Positions 1 to 8,351 of a stretch of DNA of 64,000 nucleotides are shown here, in pieces (the first letter of the stretch is position 1; each line of letters begins with the position of its first letter). The translations under genes and the position numbers were made by a program. The notes beneath the pieces were generated by a model, which saw only the letters and a list, made by a program, of their open reading frames with translations, ran no database searches and had not been told where the DNA came from. The stretch is from DASUKM01 sp036278735 (GTDB lineage Bacteria > Acidobacteriota > Vicinamibacteria > Vicinamibacterales > 2-12-FULL-66-21), in assembly GCA_036278735.1 (NCBI GenBank), contig DASUKM010000055.1, positions 1-64,000 on the forward strand. The letters are read 5' to 3'.

Positions 1-1
1 T

Positions 2-52
2 GTGGACCCGGCCGACTATCATGTCGATCCGTTGATGTTCCTCGAGAGCTGA
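2..52 (+). CDS. C-terminal end of an unidentified protein (cut by window start)
   Basis: Frame 2 from the window edge reads sixteen residues ending in the residues LMFLES and a TGA at 50-52, five bases before the GTG of the next gene. That tight spacing is what a co-transcribed upstream gene would give. Too little is visible to assign a family, and the frame choice is a guess based on spacing and ordinary codon use. Confidence 0.4.
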   Translation: MDPADYHVDPLMFLES

Positions 53-57
53 GCCGG

Positions 58-510
58 GTGAGCGAAGCGTTCAGAACCGTCGTCGTGGCGTTTGGCGCGC
101 TGGCCCTCGGCTTCACGTGGCAGGCCGTCCGGACGACCGCCGTGCCGATGTCGTCGCCCGAACGGCTCGTCGCCGAGCTGCGCCTCGCCCAGATGGCGGC
201 CCTGCTGCTGGTGCTCGTGGCGGGCGCGTACATCGGGTTCGCGGCCGCGCGCGAGAACCAGCCGGGCGTCGGGTTCGACATCGCGCTCGCGCTCGGGTTC
301 CTGCTGGTCGCGGCGGTCACGATCGTGCGCGACCCGCGGCAGGCGCTCACGATCATCGCGCTCGGGTTCGCCGCGCACGCCGTCGTGGACATCATGCACC
401 GGCCGGGCTGGCTGCCCGAGGCGCTCACGCCGCGCTGGTACGCGATCGGATGCGCGATCTCCAATGTCTACATCGGCGCGTTGTGCTACCTCCCCATTCT
501 GCGACGATGA
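58..510 (+). CDS. Small four-helix inner-membrane protein, function unknown
   Basis: A 150-residue protein from a GTG start. Hydrophobic stretches near residues 8-24, 44-62, 75-90 and 98-112, with a further hydrophobic C-terminus, suggest about four membrane helices. No catalytic motif is seen. The closest general resemblance is to short uncharacterised integral membrane proteins. It follows the preceding gene by five bases and precedes a secreted phosphatase. The stop codon TGA (508-510) lies inside a run of ATGAGGTC repeats that continues to the start codon of the next gene. The gene looks real because of its composition and the continuous hydrophobic pattern; its role is unknown. Confidence 0.7.
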   Translation: MSEAFRTVVVAFGALALGFTWQAVRTTAVPMSSPERLVAELRLAQMAALLLVLVAGAYIGFAAARENQPGVGFDIALALGFLLVAAVTIVRDPRQALTIIALGFAAHAVVDIMHRPGWLPEALTPRWYAIGCAISNVYIGALCYLPILRR

Positions 511-544
511 GGTCATGGGGCTATGAGGTCATGAGGTCATGAGG
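507..544 (+). repeat. ATGAGGTC direct repeat spanning stop and start codons
   Basis: ATGAGGTC occurs at 507-514, 523-530 and 531-538, with a partial copy ATGAGG at 539-544. The array carries the TGA stop of the upstream membrane protein, possible GAGGT ribosome binding sites, and the ATG of the downstream phosphatase. Confidence 0.75.
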
Positions 545-2197
545 CGAATGCTCGAACGGCTCTCGATCGCGGCGACGTGTGTGCTCTTTCTGTTCGCCGG
601 CGACGCCGGCATGCTCGCGGGGCCCGCGCAGCCCGCGGCCCCCTCGCCCAAACTCGTCGTCGTCATCGCGGTCGACCAGATGCGGGCGGACTACCTCACG
701 CGCTACGGCAGCCTGTTCCAGCACGGGCTCACACGGCTGATGAAGGAGGGGGCCTGGTACCGCAAGGCGGCGTACCCGTACTTGAGCACCGTCACGTGCG
801 CCGGGCACTCGACGATCGGCACCGGCCAGCTCCCGTATCACCACGGCATGATCCTCAACGCGTGGTACGACCGCGCCACCGGCAAGTCCGAGGCGTGCAC
901 CGAGGACGCCTCCGTCAAGGACATCAGCTACTCCGGGCAGACGTCGAGCGGCGACAGCCCGCATCACATGGAGGTGCCGACGCTGGCCGAGCTGATGCGC
1001 AAGCAGACGCAGGCCCGCGTCGTGACGATGTCGCTCAAGGCGCGTTCGGCGATCGGGCTCGCCGGCCACGACGCGGACGGCGTCCTCTGGTTCGACGGCC
1101 GCGGGAGCTGGAGCTCGTCGACCGCCTACCCGGCCGCTCCCCCGGCGTTCATGGCCGACTGGGTCCATGCGCACCCCGTCGCTGCGGATGCGGGCAAGGT
1201 GTGGGACCGAACGCTCCCGGCCTCGCGCTACCAGAACTCGGACGATATGCCCGGCGAGCGCGCCTCGGGGAGCTGGACGACGGTGTTTCCGCACCCGCTT
1301 GGCGACACCAGCGACCGCTTTTTCTACGCGCACTGGGAGGAATCGCCGTTCGCCGACGAATACCTCGAACGGATGGCGGAAGCAGCGGTCGACGCGCTGC
1401 ACCTCGGACACGGCGACGGTACCGACTTCCTCGGCGTGAGCTTCTCGACGCTCGACATCATCGGCCACTCGTTCGGACCGCGCAGCCAGGAGGTGCAGGA
1501 CGAGCTGGTCCGGCTCGACGCGACGCTCGGACGGCTGCTGGCGTATCTCGACGAGCACGTCGGCGCGGGACAGTACGTGCTCGGATTCACCGCCGACCAC
1601 GGCGTCGCCGATATCCCCGAACAGGTCCACGAGGGCGGACGCGAGAGCAGCCGCGACATCACCAACGCGATCAATGGCGCGCTGAAGCACGATTTCGGCG
1701 ACGGGCCGTTCGTCGCGGCCAGCGCCTACACCGATCTGTACTTCGCCCCGGGGATCTACGAACGGCTCCAGCAGGATCCCAAGGCGATGAAGGCGGTCAT
1801 CAACGCGCTCCGCCACGAACCGGGCATCGCCAGGGTGCTGCGGGCCGAGGAGATCTCGACGCCGGACGCCGCGCAGTCGAAGGATCCGGAGATTCGGGCG
1901 GCGGCGCTCAGCTACTATCCCGGACGCAGCGGCGACCTCATCCTCATCCCGCGCGAAGGCTGGCTGCTCGGCGGCGGCGCGACGACGCATGGGACGCTCT
2001 ATTCGTACGATCAGCGGGTGCCGCTCATCCTCTTCGGCGACGGCATCCGGCCGGGCGTGCACGACGACCCGTCGATGCCGCCGGACGTCGTCGCGACGCT
2101 GGCGTCGATCATCCACCTGACGCTGCCCGCGACCGACGGGCACGTGTTGCAGTCGGCGCTGGCGCTCGGCGCGGGCGCCGGAGCCGGCGGCCGTTGA
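539..2197 (+). CDS. Secreted PafA-type alkaline phosphatase / type I phosphodiesterase family
   Basis: A 552-residue member of the alkaline phosphatase superfamily, hydrolysing phosphate monoesters or diesters in the periplasm. An N-terminal hydrophobic segment (about residues 8-28) looks like a signal peptide. Metal-site signatures are visible in order: VDQMRADY (Asp about 46), TCAGHST with the probable threonine nucleophile (Thr86) as in PafA-like enzymes rather than a serine, DIIGHS near residue 302 and TADHG near residue 353. Length fits PafA-like phosphatases (about 540-560). ATG 548 is an alternative start. Followed after about 95 bases by a separately promoted protease gene. The family is firm; exact substrate preference (mono- versus diester) is not readable here. 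Confidence 0.88.
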   Translation: MRRMLERLSIAATCVLFLFAGDAGMLAGPAQPAAPSPKLVVVIAVDQMRADYLTRYGSLFQHGLTRLMKEGAWYRKAAYPYLSTVTCAGHSTIGTGQLPYHHGMILNAWYDRATGKSEACTEDASVKDISYSGQTSSGDSPHHMEVPTLAELMRKQTQARVVTMSLKARSAIGLAGHDADGVLWFDGRGSWSSSTAYPAAPPAFMADWVHAHPVAADAGKVWDRTLPASRYQNSDDMPGERASGSWTTVFPHPLGDTSDRFFYAHWEESPFADEYLERMAEAAVDALHLGHGDGTDFLGVSFSTLDIIGHSFGPRSQEVQDELVRLDATLGRLLAYLDEHVGAGQYVLGFTADHGVADIPEQVHEGGRESSRDITNAINGALKHDFGDGPFVAASAYTDLYFAPGIYERLQQDPKAMKAVINALRHEPGIARVLRAEEISTPDAAQSKDPEIRAAALSYYPGRSGDLILIPREGWLLGGGATTHGTLYSYDQRVPLILFGDGIRPGVHDDPSMPPDVVATLASIIHLTLPATDGHVLQSALALGAGAGAGGR

Positions 2198-2217
2198 ACG
2201 GTCGCCGGGAAAAGCGG

Positions 2218-2246
2218 TTGTGCATCGGCGGCCGGCCATCTAGAAT
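2218..2246 (+). promoter_or_regulatory. Probable sigma-70-type promoter of the M4 peptidase gene
   Basis: TTGTGC (2218-2223) and TAGAAT (2241-2246) are separated by 17 bases, about 45 bases upstream of the peptidase ATG. The -10 element is close to consensus; the -35 is weak. Confidence 0.45.
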
Positions 2247-2291
2247 GACGTCGCTCCTCGGCACGACACGGCTCTCTCAGGAAAGGACCCC

Positions 2292-3908
2292 ATGCGACGC
2301 GTGTGCTTCGCGGCAGTTCTCCTGCTGGCGCTGAGCGGAGGCCCGTCCGCTCAGACCCCCCAAACCCTCGTCACGATTGCGCCCGCCTCGCTCACGGAAC
2401 TCCGGAGCTGGGACGTCCGCACGCAGCAGATGCTGCGCGACGGCGAACTGCGCGTGCGCGATTCGCGCCCCGACACGCTCATCCCGGGCCGCGTCATCGA
2501 GCGCTCCGACCAGTTCTACGAGGGCGTGCGCGTGTTCGGCGGCGACATCGCACGCCAGTTGCAGACCGGCGTGCTGCAGTCGGTCTTCGGACGGATCTAC
2601 ACGGGGATCGACGTCGACCCGTCGCCGGCGGTCGCGGCGGAAGACGCTCAGACGACGATCGAGAAGCGCACGGGGGTGAAGATCGGCCCCTCGCACGCCC
2701 CGGAACTCGTCGTGTTCGCGCGCCCCTCCGGCGGCTTCGTGCTCGCCTGGCGCATTCGCGCCGCGACCAGGAGCGACATCCGCCAGTACTTCGTGGACGC
2801 GCACAGCGGCGCCGTCGTATTCGACTACAGCACGCTCGAGACGCAGAGCGCCGTCGGCCGCGCGCGGGGCGTCCTGGGGGACACGAAGAAGATCAGCGCC
2901 CAATCGGTTCAAGGGCACTTCATCGCGCACGATCTCCTGCGGCCGCCGGACATCGACACGCTCGACATGAAGGCCGACCTCTCACGGACGCTGGCGATGC
3001 TCAACGGCGACATCGGTCCACAGGCCAGCGACATCGCGTCCGACGACGACAACGACTGGACCGACGGCGCCGTCGACGACGCGCACGTCTACCAGGGCTG
3101 GACGTACGACTACTACTACAAGCGGTTCGGCCGGCACGGCCTCGACAATCACGACCTGCCGATCGTCGGGTTCGCCAATCCCGTCAAGCGTGCCGATATC
3201 TTCAACTACTCCGACGACGTGATCGGGACGTTCTTCCTGAACGCGTTCTACGCGGGCGGCGGCTGGATGGTCTACGGCGTGGGACTCCCAGCCGGCCTGG
3301 TGACCGAGCCCGGCGATCAGACGTGGGACTACATGTCGGGGGCGCTCGACGTCGTCGGGCACGAGCTGACCCACGGCGTCACGGAATACACGTCGAACTT
3401 GATCTACCTGAACGAGTCGGGCGCGCTCAACGAGGCCTTCTCGGACATCATGGGCACGAGCATCGAGTTCTTCTTCCAGAAGCCCGGCAACGGACCCGAA
3501 CAGGCGGACTACCTCTGCGGCGAAGACGTCGTCCGGCCGGGCGGGCTGCGATCGATGTCCGACCCGCAATCGCACGGGCAGCCCGACCACTACTCGAAGC
3601 GCTATCTCGGACCGGACGACAACGGCGGCGTGCACACCAACTCCGGCATCGCCAACAATGCGTTCTACCTCGCGATCGAAGGGGGCGCGAATCGCACGTC
3701 GGGTCTGAGCGTGCAGGGCGTGGGATCGGCAAACCGCGAGCAGATCGAGAAGGTGTTCTATCGGGCCTTCACCCAGTTGATGCCCTCGAACGCCACGTTC
3801 TCGATCGCCCGTGCGACAACGATCCAGGCCGCGCGCGACCTGTACGGCGCCGGCAGCCCTGCCGAAACGGCCGTGACCCAGGCCTGGACGGCCGTCGGCG
3901 TCAAGTGA
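2292..3908 (+). CDS. Secreted M4-family (thermolysin-like) zinc metalloprotease
   Basis: A 538-residue preproenzyme. Signal peptide at residues 1-20 (ending PSAQ); an FTP/PepSY-like propeptide to about residue 210; then the catalytic domain. HELTH at about residues 357-361 gives the two zinc histidines and the catalytic glutamate. NEAFSD near residue 380 supplies the third zinc ligand, and GGVHTNSG near 447 the transition-state histidine. All thermolysin active-site residues are therefore present. It is exported and probably degrades extracellular protein. A short AAAGGA lies before the ATG. The next gene starts eight bases after the stop, so the two are likely co-transcribed. Confidence 0.95.
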   Translation: MRRVCFAAVLLLALSGGPSAQTPQTLVTIAPASLTELRSWDVRTQQMLRDGELRVRDSRPDTLIPGRVIERSDQFYEGVRVFGGDIARQLQTGVLQSVFGRIYTGIDVDPSPAVAAEDAQTTIEKRTGVKIGPSHAPELVVFARPSGGFVLAWRIRAATRSDIRQYFVDAHSGAVVFDYSTLETQSAVGRARGVLGDTKKISAQSVQGHFIAHDLLRPPDIDTLDMKADLSRTLAMLNGDIGPQASDIASDDDNDWTDGAVDDAHVYQGWTYDYYYKRFGRHGLDNHDLPIVGFANPVKRADIFNYSDDVIGTFFLNAFYAGGGWMVYGVGLPAGLVTEPGDQTWDYMSGALDVVGHELTHGVTEYTSNLIYLNESGALNEAFSDIMGTSIEFFFQKPGNGPEQADYLCGEDVVRPGGLRSMSDPQSHGQPDHYSKRYLGPDDNGGVHTNSGIANNAFYLAIEGGANRTSGLSVQGVGSANREQIEKVFYRAFTQLMPSNATFSIARATTIQAARDLYGAGSPAETAVTQAWTAVGVK

Positions 3909-3916
3909 GGACCATC

Positions 3917-4669
3917 ATGCGTCGAGTCATTTTTCCTGCGGCCCTCCTGCTCGCCTTCGCACTCGCGGCGCCCGCCGCCGCGCAGACGTCGTCCGCGCGC
4001 GTGTGGATCGGCGTCAACGGCGGGATCCAGCCGACGGTGAACCGTTTTACCAGCGAGTTCGACATCCAGGCGTTCACCGAATCGGGACCGGTCAGCGTGA
4101 AGTATCCGGGCAGGTCGTCGGCGGGCCTCTTCGACGCCAGCCTCGGCCTGCGGCTGTGGAAGCAGTTGGGGGTGGGGGTGGCGGTCACGGCGACCTCCAT
4201 CTCGCAGTCCGCGTCGATCGACGCGAAGATTCCGCACCCGTTCTTCCTCGATCAATTCCGCGAGGTCACCGGATCGATCTCGGCGCCGCGCTCGGAAACC
4301 GCGGCGCACATCCAGGTGCTCTATACGCTGCCGATGCCGGACACGTCGAAGCTGCGCGTAATCCTGTCGGCCGGCCCGTCGGTCATCGCCATCGACCAGT
4401 CGCTCGTCACCGACGTCCAGTACGCCCAGACGTATCCGTACGACACGGCCACGTTCTCGGGCGCGACGACGCAGCACGCGACGAAAACGGCGGTGGGCTT
4501 CAATGTCGGCGGAGACGCGGCCTGGATGTTCACGCACGCGATTGGCGTGGGCGGGATGGTCCGCTTCGCGCGGGCGAACGCGACGCTGAACGCGGGAACG
4601 GCCGTCAAGAACGTGACCGTCCACGCCGGCGGCGTGCAGGTGGGTGCGGGTCTGCGCCTGGTGTTCTAG
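3917..4669 (+). CDS. Outer-membrane beta-barrel protein (hypothetical)
   Basis: A 250-residue protein with a clear signal peptide (about residues 1-23, ending AAAQ). The mature part has alternating short amphipathic strands and ends in hydrophobic L-R-L-V-F, the terminal aromatic residue typical of outer-membrane barrels inserted by BamA. No enzymatic motif is seen. It lies eight bases behind the M4 protease, so co-expression is likely. The stop TAG (4667-4669) forms the first unit of a 7-bp tandem array. A small pore or scaffold of the OmpW/OMP_b-brl type is the best guess. Confidence 0.75.
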   Translation: MRRVIFPAALLLAFALAAPAAAQTSSARVWIGVNGGIQPTVNRFTSEFDIQAFTESGPVSVKYPGRSSAGLFDASLGLRLWKQLGVGVAVTATSISQSASIDAKIPHPFFLDQFREVTGSISAPRSETAAHIQVLYTLPMPDTSKLRVILSAGPSVIAIDQSLVTDVQYAQTYPYDTATFSGATTQHATKTAVGFNVGGDAAWMFTHAIGVGGMVRFARANATLNAGTAVKNVTVHAGGVQVGAGLRLVF

Positions 4670-4698
4670 GCTTTGGGCTTTGGGCTTTAGGCTTTGGG
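4667..4698 (+). repeat. Heptamer array, unit TAGGCTT/TGGGCTT
   Basis: Four full 7-bp units (4667, 4674, 4681, 4688) plus TGGG. The first unit contains the stop codon of the beta-barrel gene. The same unit family occurs in inverse orientation at 13119 and 62695. Confidence 0.9.
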
Positions 4699-5014
4699 AG
4701 GTTCGCCGCTTCGGGCGCGCGTGCTTCGCGTCGTCTGCCGCATTCCGCGCGGACGGGTTGCGACCTATGGCGACGTGGCGGCGGCCGCGGGCCGGCCGGG
4801 TGCGGCGCGCGCGGTCGGCAACATCATGCGCGATTGTGCGCGCCCCGACATTCCCTGCCACCGCGTGGTGGCCGCCGGCGGTACACTTGGCGGATACGGC
4901 GGCCGAGAGGGGGTGAAGGCGGCGCTGCTGCGCGCGGAAGGGCTCGTCGTCATCGGCCGCCGGATTCGTGATTTCCCCGCACGGCGCTGGACGGCGCCGC
5001 GAACCGGCGGCTGA
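4694..5014 (+). CDS. Stand-alone MGMT/Ada C-terminal alkyltransferase domain
   Basis: A protein of about 100 residues consisting only of the DNA-binding/alkyl-transfer domain of O6-alkylguanine-DNA alkyltransferases. RVATYGDVA (winged-helix region) is followed by the intact active-site motif PCHRVV and by GGYGG. Because the cysteine is kept, it may be a true repair protein. Alkyltransferase-like (ATL) proteins, which only flag lesions for excision repair, usually have tryptophan there. The N-terminal ribonuclease-like domain of full-length Ogt/MGMT is missing. The start is uncertain: TTG 4694 lies in the heptamer array, and GTG 4721 would give a normal ATL-size protein. Confidence 0.82.
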   Translation: MGGSPLRARVLRVVCRIPRGRVATYGDVAAAAGRPGAARAVGNIMRDCARPDIPCHRVVAAGGTLGGYGGREGVKAALLRAEGLVVIGRRIRDFPARRWTAPRTGG

Positions 5015-5077
5015 TACCCCCCGTATCAGTTCGAGAGACCGGCGCCCGTCTCTGCGGGCCGGCAACGCTCCCACGCC

Positions 5078-5647
5078 ATGGCGACGTCTAAGAGAACAGT
5101 GGATCGGTCCGCGGACCTCGCGCTCGTGGAGCGCTGCCGCCGCGGCGAGCTCGGCGCCTTCGAGGAGTTGTACCGTGCGCACGCGGGGCGGCTGTATACG
5201 CTCGCCTGCCGGATGCTCGGCAACCCCTCCGATGCCGAAGATCTGCTGCAGGAGATCTTCCTGGCGGCGCACCGGAAGCTCGACAGCTTCCGCGGCGAGT
5301 CGGCGCTCGGCACCTGGCTGTACCGGGTCGCGACGAACCAGCTCCTCGATTATCTGCGGAGCCGGCGCGCGCGCGCCGGGCAGCTCACCGACGGCCTCGA
5401 CGACATGGCCGGGGTCGCCGACGACATGACGGCGCGCATCGGCGACCGACTCGTGTCGAAGCTCGATCTGGATGAGGCCATCGCGCAGCTCCCCGACGGC
5501 TGCCGCGCCGCGTTCGTGCTCCACGACGTCGAAGGGCTCGAACATCAGGAGGTGGCCGAGGCGCTCGGGATCGCGGAGGGCACGTCGAAGTCCCAGGTCC
5601 ACAAAGCGCGCATGCGCCTCCGGCAGGCTTTGGGCGTCAGGCTTTAG
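5078..5647 (+). CDS. ECF-type RNA polymerase sigma factor
   Basis: A 189-residue sigma-70 family protein with region 2 (ELYRAHAGRLYTLACRMLG, then DAEDLLQEIFLAA and GTWLYRVATNQLLDYLR) and region 4 (LPDGCRAAFVLHDVEGLEHQEVAE, with the helix-turn-helix toward the C-terminus). It has the normal length of RpoE-like group IV factors. The next gene encodes a zinc-finger anti-sigma factor, and a DUF4097 exported protein follows, forming a classic envelope-stress cassette. Its last residues and TAG stop lie in GGCTTTGGGCGTCAGGCTTTAG, related to the heptamer at 4667, and a long heptamer array separates it from the anti-sigma gene. Confidence 0.92.
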   Translation: MATSKRTVDRSADLALVERCRRGELGAFEELYRAHAGRLYTLACRMLGNPSDAEDLLQEIFLAAHRKLDSFRGESALGTWLYRVATNQLLDYLRSRRARAGQLTDGLDDMAGVADDMTARIGDRLVSKLDLDEAIAQLPDGCRAAFVLHDVEGLEHQEVAEALGIAEGTSKSQVHKARMRLRQALGVRL

Positions 5648-5654
5648 CTGGAAG

Positions 5655-5730
5655 CTGGAGACTGGAGACTGGAGACTGGAGACTGGAGACTGGAGACTGG
5701 TAACTGGTAACTGGTAAGTGGTAACTGGTA
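5655..5730 (+). repeat. Heptamer array CTGGAGA then ACTGGTA between sigma and anti-sigma genes
   Basis: Six uninterrupted CTGGAGA units (5655-5696) pass into several ACTGGTA-type units, keeping the 7-bp register up to the ATG at 5730. The array fills the whole spacer between a sigma factor and its anti-sigma factor, so copy-number changes would alter their spacing. Confidence 0.9.
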
Positions 5731-6476
5731 TGGCCTGTCAGCAATATCGCTCGTCGATTCAGGATCTCGTGGACGGCACGATCGGACCGATCCGTCGCGC
5801 CGAGCTCGAGCAACACCTGGAGGTGTGCGCCGACTGCCGTGCCCTGCTGGAGGATCTCGAGCGGCTCCGCGACGTCGCGCGCTCGCTCGACGACCGGCCG
5901 CCCCCCGACGGCGCCTGGCTGCAGATTGCCGCACGGCTGCGGCAGGAAGGGCGGGTGCGGGACCTGCCGCGCGTCTCCGGCTCGCGGATGCGGATCGCCG
6001 CGCTGGCGATGGCGGCGGCGATCGTCATCGTCGCCGGCGCCGTGCTGCTGTTCGTGGCGCGCGGCCGTCAGGCGCCGGCGTCGGCGGCCCCGGCCACCGC
6101 TGCCGCGAATACGGGGGCCCCGGGCAACGCCGCGCCGCCTCCCTCCGTCGAAAGCGTGGAGGCCGAGCTGGATCAGGCGGAGCAGCATTACGAAACCGCC
6201 ATCAAGGGACTGCAGCAGATCACGGCCTCCGGCCAGCAGTCGCTCGACCCGCAGGTCGCGCGGACGCTGAACAAGAACGTGCAGGTCGTCGACCAGGCGA
6301 TTGCCGAGAGCCGGGCGGCGCTGCGGGCGGAGCCGGCGAGCGTCACGGCCCGCAACAGCCTCTTCGATGCGCTCCGGCAGAAGGTCGCGCTCCTGCAGGA
6401 CACCATCGCGCTGATGAACGAGATGCGCAAGGGCAACCAGGCGGGGGCCGCGCAGATCGTGGAAGGACGAAGCTGA
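5730..6476 (+). CDS. Membrane-anchored zinc-finger anti-sigma factor
   Basis: A protein of about 248 residues. The N-terminal zf-HC2 (ZAS-like) domain shows Cys3 followed by HLEVCADC (H-x3-C-x2-C), the zinc site that holds the cognate ECF sigma. A single transmembrane helix lies at about residues 92-112, followed by an Ala/Pro linker and a coiled-coil-like periplasmic domain (about 140-245). ATG 5730 is preferred over GTG 5718 because the latter lies inside the heptamer array. The partner is almost certainly the sigma factor immediately upstream. Release presumably follows an envelope signal; no protease gene is adjacent. Confidence 0.88.
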   Translation: MACQQYRSSIQDLVDGTIGPIRRAELEQHLEVCADCRALLEDLERLRDVARSLDDRPPPDGAWLQIAARLRQEGRVRDLPRVSGSRMRIAALAMAAAIVIVAGAVLLFVARGRQAPASAAPATAAANTGAPGNAAPPPSVESVEAELDQAEQHYETAIKGLQQITASGQQSLDPQVARTLNKNVQVVDQAIAESRAALRAEPASVTARNSLFDALRQKVALLQDTIALMNEMRKGNQAGAAQIVEGRS

Positions 6477-6478
6477 AC

Positions 6479-7519
6479 ATGCGAACCCGAATCTCTGCGT
6501 CGCTCGCCGCGTTCGTGGCGGCGGCCGCGCTCCCCGCGGCGGCCCTCGCGCAGGTGTATCCCGAACGCGTCGCCGTCAGGACGCATCACGCCGAGGCCTA
6601 CCAGCGGCGCGACGCGGACCGGTCGGAGCAGACCGAGCGCTCGACGAAAACGCTGCACATCGGCGAGACCGGCGAACTGGACATTTCGAACATCGCCGGC
6701 GACATCACCGTCACCCGCGGCGGCGGAGACGTGGCGACCGTGGAGGTGATCAAGACCGCCCGCGCCGACTCCGGCGAGGGGGCGCGCGCCATGCTGCAGC
6801 TCGTGGAGGTGGCGATCGCGGATCGCCCCGGACGCGGCGAGGTCCGGACGATCTATCCCCGTGGAGAGGACCGGGGGCGTCACCGCAACCTCAACGTGTC
6901 GGTGGCGTTCAACGTCACGGCCCCGGCGGGCGCCGAGCTCACGCTGCACTCGATCTCCGGCGACCTGAGCGTCACGAATATCCAGGGGGAGCTGTCGGCC
7001 CAGACCGTCAGCGGCAACGTGCGGCTCGCGTCGGTCGGCCGCGTGACGACGGCGAAGTCCGTGTCGGGCACCGTCGCGATCTCCGACGCGACGATGGACG
7101 GATCGCTCGAGGCAACGAGCATCAGCGGGGACGTCGTGCTGAAGAAGCTCAGCGCGCGGCGGCTCGACGTCAGCTCGATCAGCGGCGACGTGCGGATGAC
7201 CGACGTCCAGTGCGACCGCCTCCAGGCGCAGTCGATCAGCGGCCTGATTGAGTACGACGGATCGCTCGCGCGCGGCGGCCGCTACGATCTGAAGTCCCAC
7301 TCCGGCGAGGTGCGCCTCGAACTGTCCGGCAACACCGGGTTCGAGCTCGACGCGTCGTCGTTCTCGGGCGAGGTCCGCTCGGATTTCCCCATCACCACCC
7401 ACGGCACCTCGGGCGAGGGCTCCCGGCGGCGGCGCACCTTGAGCGGCACCTACGGCGACGGCAGCGCGGTCCTCACGCTCGGCAGCTTCAGCGGCGGCAT
7501 CGTCATCGCCAGAAAATAA
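6479..7519 (+). CDS. Exported DUF4097 beta-helix-like protein
   Basis: A 346-residue protein with a signal peptide (residues 1-22, ending ALAQ). The mature region repeats the motif S-I/V-S-G-D/N-V at intervals of about 17-20 residues (SISGDLSV, TVSGNVRL, SVSGTVAI, SISGDVVL, SISGDVRM, SISGLIEY, SHSGEVRL, SFSGEVRS, SFSGGIVI). This is the hallmark of DUF4097 (adhesin-like beta-strand repeat) proteins, expected to fold as a right-handed beta-helix/roll. It starts two bases after the anti-sigma stop and is the third member of the sigma operon. The family commonly accompanies ECF sigma/anti-sigma pairs; its biochemical role is not established. Confidence 0.85.
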   Translation: MRTRISASLAAFVAAAALPAAALAQVYPERVAVRTHHAEAYQRRDADRSEQTERSTKTLHIGETGELDISNIAGDITVTRGGGDVATVEVIKTARADSGEGARAMLQLVEVAIADRPGRGEVRTIYPRGEDRGRHRNLNVSVAFNVTAPAGAELTLHSISGDLSVTNIQGELSAQTVSGNVRLASVGRVTTAKSVSGTVAISDATMDGSLEATSISGDVVLKKLSARRLDVSSISGDVRMTDVQCDRLQAQSISGLIEYDGSLARGGRYDLKSHSGEVRLELSGNTGFELDASSFSGEVRSDFPITTHGTSGEGSRRRRTLSGTYGDGSAVLTLGSFSGGIVIARK

Positions 7520-7592
7520 CCCCGTCAGCTCATCCTCTGGCACCCGGCTTGCTTTTCAGGTGGAAGGCTCCGCCCGAAGTGCGGCTGACCGG

Positions 7593-7598
7593 TATAAT
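7593..7598 (+). promoter_or_regulatory. -10 element TATAAT in the context CCGGTATAAT
   Basis: A perfect TATAAT about 80 bases upstream of the next start codon. No convincing -35 hexamer lies at normal spacing. The preceding CCGG is shared with the boxes at 53550 and 62736. Confidence 0.5.
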
Positions 7599-7678
7599 TG
7601 AATGCATGAGATGGGCGCGGTGTGCCGTGTGACCGGACACACGGGGTCGGCCGCCCGTCAGGAGTGTTGGAGGCGATG

Positions 7679-8278
7679 ATGAAGCAGTGGGTGATCGCGG
7701 GCATGCTCACCGGCTCGCTGGCGCTGGCGGGAGCCGTGGCGGCGCAGGACACGCAGCAGCCGCCGGCTTCGACGCCGGCCGCCACGGCGCAATCGCCGGC
7801 CGCTACGCCGCCGGCCGCCACAAAGAAACGTGCGCCGCGCCGGCACGCCAACACGGCGGCCGCGGACCAGGCTGGCGCGCACCAGGCGCCGAAAGATCAG
7901 CCGACCACCGCGCCGGCCGCTGATTTCTCGGACAAGACCATGGCGCTCGGCACCGTGCGGATTCCGCGCGAAGTCAAGGCGGACGGCAAGCCGCTCCCGG
8001 CCGGCACGTATCAGATTCGGCTGACGGCCGAAGACGCCAAGCCCGAGGCGGCCGGCACGAGCGACAATCTCGAACGCTGGGTCGAATTCGTGCAGCACGG
8101 ACAGGTGAAGGGCCGCGAGGTCGCGACGATCGTGCCGCAGGCCGAGACGAAGCTGATCGAAAAGGACGCCCCCCCGCATCCCGGCGCGGCCAAGGTCCAG
8201 ATGCTCAAAGGCGGCGACTACCTCCGGGTCTGGATCAACCGGGGCGGCAATCAGTACCTCATTCACCTCGTCGTCTGA
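7679..8278 (+). CDS. Exported hypothetical protein with Ala/Pro-rich linker
   Basis: About 199 residues. A signal peptide at residues 1-22 (ending AVAAQD) is followed by a low-complexity Ala/Pro/Thr and basic linker (about 25-80), then a compact beta-rich domain (about 85-199) starting FSDKTMALGTVRIP. I do not recognise a characterised family. A similar small domain with the pattern PAGTYQIRL resembles DUF2911-type exported proteins, which is a weak similarity only. ATG 7679 is chosen because GGAGG at 7669-7673 is five bases away; ATG 7676 is the alternative. The gene is monocistronic, convergent with rng. Confidence 0.7.
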   Translation: MKQWVIAGMLTGSLALAGAVAAQDTQQPPASTPAATAQSPAATPPAATKKRAPRRHANTAAADQAGAHQAPKDQPTTAPAADFSDKTMALGTVRIPREVKADGKPLPAGTYQIRLTAEDAKPEAAGTSDNLERWVEFVQHGQVKGREVATIVPQAETKLIEKDAPPHPGAAKVQMLKGGDYLRVWINRGGNQYLIHLVV

Positions 8279-8299
8279 ATCTCTCCCGCGCCAGGAACG

Positions 8300-8322
8300 G
8301 GAGGCAGGGCTCCTCTGCCTCC
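8300..8322. terminator. Hairpin between convergent genes
   Basis: GGAGGCAG (8300-8307) and CTGCCTCC (8315-8322) form an 8-bp perfect stem with a 7-base loop between the stops of the small exported protein and rng. There is no T-tract, so it may be a bidirectional terminator or RNA 3'-end hairpin. Confidence 0.45.
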
Positions 8323-8351
8323 TGATCTCCCCTCCTCCTGATCTCCTCTCG

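Noticed and set aside
521..2239. Long open frames opposite to the phosphatase gene and to most other genes
   Set aside because: They are shadows in GC-rich DNA: Arg/Ala/His-rich, no domains, and antisense or out of frame to genes with full active-site motifs.
2303..4669. Single protease/beta-barrel fusion frame
   Set aside because: The first part is a shadow of the protease; the real second gene starts at ATG 3917 with its own signal peptide.
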